Part shown: piece by piece, positions 5,971-9,843 of the stretch
Layout of the letters: the number at the start of each line of letters is the position of its first letter
Position numbering within the stretch: position 1 is the stretch's first letter
Source of the DNA: Actinomycetes bacterium
GTDB taxonomy: Bacteria > Actinomycetota > Actinomycetes > Mycobacteriales > Mycobacteriaceae
Assembly: GCA_023416315.1 (NCBI GenBank)
Contig: JAEZIA010000360.1
Coordinates: 1-9,843 of the forward strand
Direction of reading: 5' to 3'
DNA: 9,843 nucleotides
Translations under genes and position numbers: made by a program
The notes under the pieces: model-generated
Told to the model about the DNA's origin: nothing
Seen by the model: only the letters and a program-made list of their open reading frames with translations
The model's database searches: none

Positions 5971-7082
5971 GACTTCGGCTTGGGCTTTGCCTGCGCCGCT
6001 TTGAACATTTCGGCCAGCGCGGCATCGACGTTCTTGTAATCATTACGCGCGATGGTGCCGTCACGACCCTCGACGACGTCGTATCCGAGCCGCAGGTCCT
6101 TGTTTTCCATGTGGAAGTATTCGCGACCGAGGGGCAATCGGCGGTCCTGGCGGGGTACCTCCATCCAGGCCCGCAGGAAACAGCGCGCCCTCTTCGGGTC
6201 GTTGGCGCTGACGAAGTTCGACCGGGAATGGCACATCGCGAAGTTGTTGGCAACCGCCGCTTCACCCGACTCCAGCCGAAACTCGACCTGTTGCTCGACC
6301 AACACGTTGCGCAGCAGTTCGATGGCTTCCTCCTCGATGGGCGTGAACTCACGACCGAGGGTCTTCATCGCAGGCAGGATGCTGCTGTAAGTGAAGTTGA
6401 TGCAAATCCGGCCGTCGATCTGGGAGAAGACGGGCACGTCGTACGGCGTCACGTCTGGTTGATCGTCCGGTTGCTCACTGCGCCGATGATGCGGGAAGCC
6501 CCGGTAGAGCACCTCCAGCAGATCGGGCCGCTCGGCGAGGATCCGGTTATGCGCGGCGGGTCCACTGGCGAACTGGCTCTCGCCGCCTGACAGCGCCGGG
6601 TACACACACAGCAACGACAAGATATCGGCAGCATCGTTGTGCATGGCCAACTCGGCACTGGATTTGGTTCCTCGCGCGGGCTGCACGCCGCCCGGCAGAA
6701 TCTCCTCTTGCACGCGCACCAGTCGATGCCCGAATGAATTGTTGGACACCGGATAGCCGAGATGCCAGCAGAATGCCCAATAGATGCGTTCCAGGTCCTC
6801 GATCGAGTGCTGCTCGACCGGGAAACCGCGGACACATGCCAGACCCTTACCGAACATCAAGTCGTGGTACAGCCGCGCCAGGTCATCATCGAGATCGGGG
6901 TGTCGCACGTCGTCGGCGGTGATGTCGTCGCGGTCCTTGTGCGCGGTCTTGGCCAGGATCGACTCCAGCGCCGCCACATTGCGTGAGGACAGGTCGAAGC
7001 AGAAGTCTTCCTTGCTGGTGAAGTCGGCACCGGTCCACGCCATCGGATCTGTGACTCGGTCTCGGTAGATCGCAGTGGGCAT
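5967..7082 (-). CDS. TauD/TfdA-type Fe(II)/2-oxoglutarate dioxygenase
   Basis: A 371-residue non-haem iron oxygenase. The facial triad is visible: His148 and Asp150 in MHNDAAD, and His285 in AMCHSRSNF. The 2-oxoglutarate-binding arginine follows in RARCFLRAW (298-306; Arg300 or Arg304). A central GGESQFAS (166-173) is also typical of the TauD fold. It is longer than TauD (about 280), with an N-terminal extension of some 75 residues and a C-terminal tail ending in KPKPKS. The family uses O2 and 2-oxoglutarate to hydroxylate a substrate, often causing C-S, C-O or C-N cleavage; which one applies here cannot be told. The ATG is preceded by a perfect AGGAGG (7092-7087). The gene lies 30 bases after the aldolase and overlaps the dehydrogenase by four, so the three should be expressed together. 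Confidence 0.92.
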   Translation of the reverse strand: MPTAIYRDRVTDPMAWTGADFTSKEDFCFDLSSRNVAALESILAKTAHKDRDDITADDVRHPDLDDDLARLYHDLMFGKGLACVRGFPVEQHSIEDLERIYWAFCWHLGYPVSNNSFGHRLVRVQEEILPGGVQPARGTKSSAELAMHNDAADILSLLCVYPALSGGESQFASGPAAHNRILAERPDLLEVLYRGFPHHRRSEQPDDQPDVTPYDVPVFSQIDGRICINFTYSSILPAMKTLGREFTPIEEEAIELLRNVLVEQQVEFRLESGEAAVANNFAMCHSRSNFVSANDPKRARCFLRAWMEVPRQDRRLPLGREYFHMENKDLRLGYDVVEGRDGTIARNDYKNVDAALAEMFKAAQAKPKPKS

Positions 7083-7086
7083 CCGT

Positions 7087-7092
7087 CCTCCT
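7087..7092 (-). promoter_or_regulatory. Perfect Shine-Dalgarno for the dioxygenase gene
   Basis: AGGAGG on the minus strand lies four bases before the ATG at 7082. It is the strongest ribosome site of the minus-strand operon, implying high translation of the oxygenase relative to its neighbours. Confidence 0.7.
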
Positions 7093-7112
7093 GTGGCGCA
7101 CAGTGTTCAGCA

Positions 7113-7889
7113 TCAACGGTTCGTGCGACCCTGGAGCCCACGGAGAGCTCGAGCGCGCGCCGTGGCTGCTTCGGTCATCATCCCGACGTCCGTACCAGCG
7201 GAGATGAAGCGCAGACCGAGGTCCACGAAACGCTCCAGCAGGTCGAGCGACTTGATGCCGGCCACTCCGAGCGCCACGCCGTGGGTACGACAGGCCGCCG
7301 AAACAGACTGTACCGCATTATGAAAATGAGCATTCTCATACTCGCCATGGATTCCCATCTCGGCGGTGAGGTCACTCGGTCCGATCAGGAGCATGTCGAT
7401 GCCCGCCACGGCCGCGATCGCGTCGACATGCTCGACCGCTTGCGGCGTCTCGATCATCACCGCGACCACCGTACGGCTCTCGAGCACCGCGGTTAGTTCG
7501 GTCGGCGACAGTGGTCCGTACCCACCGAGCGCATTGGGTCCCGAGATCGACCGATGACCCACCGGCGGAAATCGCGAGGCGTCGACGATCGCTTGCGCCT
7601 CGACGGCCGAATTGACGTGCGGCACAATGATTCCAGTCGCGCCATTGTCGAGAACGCGGGCGATCAGGCTGGGGTCCTGTGACGGCACCCGTACCAACCC
7701 GGCGATGCCTGCGCCAATCGCGCTGGCGCAGAGCATGCCTGCCGTCTCCAACGACGTCGAGGTGTGTTCGAGGTCGACGTAGACAGCATCGTAGCCGGCA
7801 GCGGCGGCGATCGCGGGAACGTCGGGAGTGCGGGAGTTGATCAGGGCCAAGCACAGCACCAGACCCTCAGTGCGCAACGTCTGTCGCAT
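7113..7889 (-). CDS. HpcH/HpaI-type class II aldolase (2-oxo acid aldolase / citrate lyase-like)
   Basis: A TIM-barrel metal-dependent aldolase of 258 residues from ATG7889. Seen in order: GYDAVYVDLEHTS with the Asp/His pair (family catalytic His, residue 42), LVRVPSQD (Arg67, phosphate/pyruvate-binding in HpaI), GATGIIVPHVNS, GHRSISGPNALGGYG, MIETPQAVEH (metal-ligand Glu147) and IGPSDLTAEMG (metal-ligand Asp173). The family cleaves 4-hydroxy-2-oxo acids to pyruvate or glyoxylate-like products and an aldehyde. The frame stays open upstream to a GTG at 7907 (264 residues), but MRQTLRTEGL at ATG7889 matches family N-termini and has a closely spaced CAGGGA before it. It is the first gene of the minus-strand operon, so it defines the promoter facing the thiolase gene. 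Confidence 0.92.
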   Translation of the reverse strand: MRQTLRTEGLVLCLALINSRTPDVPAIAAAAGYDAVYVDLEHTSTSLETAGMLCASAIGAGIAGLVRVPSQDPSLIARVLDNGATGIIVPHVNSAVEAQAIVDASRFPPVGHRSISGPNALGGYGPLSPTELTAVLESRTVVAVMIETPQAVEHVDAIAAVAGIDMLLIGPSDLTAEMGIHGEYENAHFHNAVQSVSAACRTHGVALGVAGIKSLDLLERFVDLGLRFISAGTDVGMMTEAATARARALRGLQGRTNR

Positions 7890-7907
7890 CGATCCCTGCA
7901 CGATCAC

Positions 7908-7978
7908 ACGTTAGCCCGACGAGAACCAGTATTTTCGGCTATTCGTAAACGTCGTTATCGATGTGTTTAACATGGGCT
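7908..7978. promoter_or_regulatory. Divergent promoter region between aldolase and thiolase operons
   Basis: This AT-richer stretch separates the two main operons (7890-7978 if the aldolase starts at 7889). On the plus strand TAACAT (7968-7973) ends six bases before ATG7979, so the thiolase mRNA could start at its own initiation codon (leaderless); no ribosome site precedes it. On the minus strand AATACT (7933-7928) is a weak -10 that would give a leader of about 30 bases. The -35 regions are poor on both sides, as expected for regulated actinobacterial promoters. The palindrome at 7943-7961 occupies the shared core. Confidence 0.5.
7943..7961. promoter_or_regulatory. Candidate operator: 19-base imperfect palindrome
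   Basis: TCGTAAACGTCGTTATCGA has a perfect core AACG-T-CGTT (7948-7956) and outer arms TCG/CGA, with seven of nine arm positions pairing around a single central base. It lies between the two opposed -10 elements, where a bound dimer would block both promoters. The size and symmetry suit a TetR-family dimer, and a TetR gene ends the minus-strand operon. The link between the two is inference. Confidence 0.5.
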
Positions 7979-9124
7979 ATGCCATCGAGCCGGGTAGCGA
8001 TCGTGGGGGCCGCCCTGTCGGATTGCGGCCGGGTGCCCGATAAGACCGCGATGGCGCTGATGGCGCAGTCCGCACGCCGCGCCATCGTCGACGCCGGCCT
8101 CACGAAGGATGACATCGACGGATTCGGGGGCCACGGCACCCTGCTGCCTCCGGTCGAGGTCAGCGAGTATCTGGGGTTGCGGCCGACATGGGTCGAGGCG
8201 ACGAACACCGGTGGATCCTCGTGGGAGGTGATGGCCCGTCACGCCGCCGCGGCGATCGCGACTGGCGAGATCGACGTGGCGCTGCTGACCTACGGATCCA
8301 CCGCTCGCTCGGACGTCAAACGCCGCATACGCGGGTCGACCGCCGCGATGAGCACCGCCGGCGCCATGCAGTACGAGTCCCCATACGGAGCCACGCTCAT
8401 CGCGAAATATGCGATGGCCGCTCGCCGGCACATGATTGAGTACGGCACCACCGTCGATCAGCTCGCCGAGGTCGCTGTCGCCGCGCACGAGTGGGCGGCG
8501 ATGAATGAGAACGCCTTCGATCGCGAGCGAATCACCGCCGCGGAAGTCGCGGCGGCGCCGATGCTTGCAGACCCCTTCACGGCCAAGCACGTCTGCCTTC
8601 GTACCGATGGTGGCGGCGCGGTGGTGCTGGCGAGTGAACGGGTTGCGCGCAGTTGTGCGACCGAGCCGATTTGGATTCTCGGTGCCGCAGACGCCGCGTC
8701 TCACGTCAGCATGAGTGAATGGGGTGACTTCACCACGTCGGCAGCGGCGGTCTCGGGGCCGCGGGCCTTCGCTCAGGCCGGCGTCACGCCTGCCGATATC
8801 GACGTCTGTCAGCTGTATGACTCGTTCACCTCCACGGTGCTCCTCACGGTCGAGGACCTGGGGTTCTGCCCCAAGGGCGACGGTGGGAAGTTCATCGAAT
8901 CCGGCGCTCTACGTCCCGGCGGATCACTGCCCACCAACACCGACGGCGGCGGCCTCGCCTCGTGCCACCCCGGTATGAGGGGCATGTTCTTGATGGTGGA
9001 AGCGGTCCGGCAGTTGCGTGGTGAATGTGGCGAACGTCAGGTGGAGAACGCCCGCCTTGCCTGCGTGCACGCGATGGGTGGGTTCTTCACTCACAGCGCG
9101 ACGATGATCCTGGGGAGGAACTGA
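7979..9124 (+). CDS. Thiolase-superfamily protein, Ltp2/SCP-x type, lacking the nucleophilic Cys
   Basis: A 381-residue thiolase-fold protein from ATG7979. The start is chosen because PSSRVAIVGAALSDCGR gives a family-like first strand and fits the leaderless promoter; the frame stays open to ATG7961. The N-terminal half would normally carry the acylated Cys in 'N..C.SG'; here the segment reads EATNTGGSSWEVMARHAAAA (73-92) and no Cys exists between residues 17 and 205. The C-terminal half keeps CQLYDSFTS (277-285, Tyr280), TNTDGGGLASCHPGMRG (319-335, with the thiolase 'HP') and VHAMGGFFTHSATMIL. Loss of the Cys together with an adjoining DUF35 gene is the pattern of Ltp2-ChsH2(DUF35) and IpfD-IpfE, which act in retro-aldol or related C-C cleavage of CoA thioesters. 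Thiolytic beta-ketothiolase activity is therefore unlikely. The stop shares one base with the next start (TGATG), so the two proteins are translationally coupled. Confidence 0.9.
   Translation: MPSSRVAIVGAALSDCGRVPDKTAMALMAQSARRAIVDAGLTKDDIDGFGGHGTLLPPVEVSEYLGLRPTWVEATNTGGSSWEVMARHAAAAIATGEIDVALLTYGSTARSDVKRRIRGSTAAMSTAGAMQYESPYGATLIAKYAMAARRHMIEYGTTVDQLAEVAVAAHEWAAMNENAFDRERITAAEVAAAPMLADPFTAKHVCLRTDGGGAVVLASERVARSCATEPIWILGAADAASHVSMSEWGDFTTSAAAVSGPRAFAQAGVTPADIDVCQLYDSFTSTVLLTVEDLGFCPKGDGGKFIESGALRPGGSLPTNTDGGGLASCHPGMRGMFLMVEAVRQLRGECGERQVENARLACVHAMGGFFTHSATMILGRN
9112..9118 (+). promoter_or_regulatory. Ribosome binding site fixing the DUF35 start
   Basis: GGGGAGG lies five bases before ATG9124, inside the last codons of the thiolase. 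It supports ATG9124 rather than any in-frame start further upstream, and allows independent as well as coupled initiation. Confidence 0.65.
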
Positions 9125-9528
9125 TGAGCGCCCCGGATCGCCCGACGGCCGACGTCGACAGCGAGGCTTGGTGGGCGGCAGTCCAAGACCACACTCTCAG
9201 CATCAACGCATGCGGTGCCTGTCACCGAAACTCGTTGTACCCCAGGCCGTTCTGTCCACACTGTTGGAGTGAGGACGTGACTTCCGTCCCCGCGAGCGGT
9301 CGCGCCACGCTCTACACCTGGACGGTGGTGCACCAGAACGCCGCGCCGTTCGACTCGCGGGTGCCCTACGTCGTCGCCATGGTCGATCTCGCCGAAGGGC
9401 CGCGCGTAATGACCGCGATCGAGAATTGCCCTCCGGGTGACTTACAGGCCGGCATGGAACTCACGGTCGATTTCCGGCACGACGACGACGGTTTCATCAT
9501 ACCGGTCTTCACGCCCGCCGGTGTCTGA
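9124..9528 (+). CDS. DUF35 Zn-ribbon/OB-fold protein, partner of the thiolase-like enzyme
   Basis: A 134-residue acyl-CoA-associated OB-fold protein. The rubredoxin-like zinc ribbon has four cysteines, Cys30/Cys33 (CGAC) and Cys44/Cys47 (CPHC), preceded by an N-terminal helix with the family's WW pair (16-17). The OB domain follows: GRATLYTWTVVHQNAAPF (59-76), PYVVAMVDLAEGPRVMTAI (81-99) and the C-terminal strand GMELTVDFR. An open frame runs upstream into the thiolase gene, but the ATG at 9124 with its ribosome site gives the family-sized protein. In characterised pairs the DUF35 protein binds the thiolase-like subunit and is required for its C-C lyase activity. The one-base overlap with the thiolase gene argues for a stoichiometric complex here. 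Confidence 0.93.
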   Translation: MSAPDRPTADVDSEAWWAAVQDHTLSINACGACHRNSLYPRPFCPHCWSEDVTSVPASGRATLYTWTVVHQNAAPFDSRVPYVVAMVDLAEGPRVMTAIENCPPGDLQAGMELTVDFRHDDDGFIIPVFTPAGV

Positions 9529-9569
9529 CAGATAACGCACGAACAGCGCAGTACAGGAAAGGGATTCAG

Positions 9570-9843
9570 ATGAACCAAGAGGACATGATCCTGGTCAGCG
9601 TGGACGACCACATCGTCGAGCCGCCCGACATGTTCAAAAACCACTTGTCGAAGAAGTACATCGACGAGGCTCCTCGTCTGGTGCACAACCCGGATGGTTC
9701 GGATTCCTGGCAGTTTCGCGACATCGTGATCCCGAACGTGGCGCTCAATGCGGTGGCGGGTCGGCCGAAGGAGGAGTACGGCCTGGAGCCGCAGGGTCTC
9801 GATGAGATTCGGCCGGGCTGCTACAACGTCGACGAGCGGGTGA
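9570..9843 (+). CDS. Amidohydrolase-family metal-dependent hydrolase, 5' part (cut by window end)
   Basis: The first 91 residues of a protein that continues past the window; the last base is the first of codon 92 and no stop occurs. VDDHIVEPPDMF (11-22) is the N-terminal metal-binding motif (D-x-H, then EP) of the amidohydrolase-2 TIM-barrel family related to aminocarboxymuconate-semialdehyde decarboxylase. WQFRDIVIPNVALNAVAGRP and GLDEIRPGCYNVDERV are like actinobacterial members that I recall as roughly 400 residues long. AAAGGG six bases before the ATG is a good ribosome site. It lies 41 bases after the DUF35 gene on the same strand with no terminator, so it is probably the third gene of that operon. 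Hydrolysis or decarboxylation of a ring-opened or C-C-cleaved intermediate is plausible but unproven. Confidence 0.9.
   Translation, partial: MNQEDMILVSVDDHIVEPPDMFKNHLSKKYIDEAPRLVHNPDGSDSWQFRDIVIPNVALNAVAGRPKEEYGLEPQGLDEIRPGCYNVDERV

Noticed and set aside
5365..6590. Plus-strand open frames of 224 and 328 codons opposite the dehydrogenase and dioxygenase genes
   Set aside because: The opposite strand carries complete enzymes with full catalytic motif sets; these translations show no family features or ribosome sites.
7113..7907. Citrate lyase beta subunit or malyl-CoA lyase identity for the aldolase
   Set aside because: The VDLEH, VRVP and IET..GPSDL motif set and the 258-residue length fit HpcH/HpaI 2-oxo acid aldolases better than CitE-like proteins.
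7967..8704. Minus-strand open frame of 245 codons opposite the thiolase gene
   Set aside because: It overlaps a clear thiolase-fold coding sequence and its translation looks like random GC-rich sequence.
9025..9123. N-terminal extension of the DUF35 protein from ATG9025
   Set aside because: It would overlap the thiolase C-terminus by about 100 bases; ATG9124 has a near-perfect ribosome site and gives the normal family length.

Overview
The window looks like a catabolic gene cluster from a GC-rich actinobacterium, most likely of the Mycobacteriales (Mycobacterium/Mycolicibacterium, Rhodococcus or a relative). This rests on strong G/C preference at third codon positions, frequent GTG starts, likely leaderless or short-leader transcripts, and a gene vocabulary (split acyl-CoA dehydrogenase subunits, Ltp2-like thiolase plus DUF35 partner, TauD oxygenase, 'VDDHIVEPPDMF' amidohydrolase) typical of actinobacterial steroid, terpenoid and aromatic side-chain degradation. 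Organism and substrate are inferences. No RNA gene, insertion sequence, CRISPR array or phage gene was seen, and no gene-free stretch exceeds 100 bases.

Layout, left to right. 39-947 (+) is a crotonase-fold enzyme. Converging on it, 964-1983 (-) is a short acyl-CoA dehydrogenase (ACAD) subunit, which diverges from 2056-3216 (+), a full-length ACAD; the two look like the halves of a heteromeric enzyme. The full-length ACAD overlaps by 12 bases, tail to tail, the TetR-family regulator 3205-3987 (-). From there to 7907 every gene is on the minus strand. In transcription order they are an HpcH/HpaI-type aldolase (7113-7889), a TauD-type 2-oxoglutarate dioxygenase (5967-7082), a D-2-hydroxyacid dehydrogenase (4885-5970), a second crotonase (4056-4880) and possibly the TetR gene, with very short gaps or a 4-base overlap. 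Diverging from this block are an Ltp2-like thiolase (7979-9124), a DUF35 Zn-ribbon/OB protein (9124-9528, sharing one base with the thiolase stop) and an amidohydrolase cut by the window end (9570-9843).

How the parts may work together (inference): the ACAD pair desaturates an acyl-CoA; one or both crotonases hydrate, isomerise or open it; the thiolase-like protein has no nucleophilic cysteine in its usual region and, with DUF35, probably acts as a retro-aldolase on a beta-hydroxyacyl-CoA. The opposite operon would handle an oxygen-containing fragment: TauD hydroxylation, aldol cleavage to a 2-oxo acid plus aldehyde, and 2-oxo/2-hydroxy acid interconversion. Two C-C-cleaving modules thus face away from one intergenic region of about 90 bases that holds opposed -10-like elements and a 19-base imperfect palindrome between them, a good candidate operator for the local TetR protein. 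Both crotonases lack the two canonical catalytic glutamates, so their reactions may not be simple hydrations.
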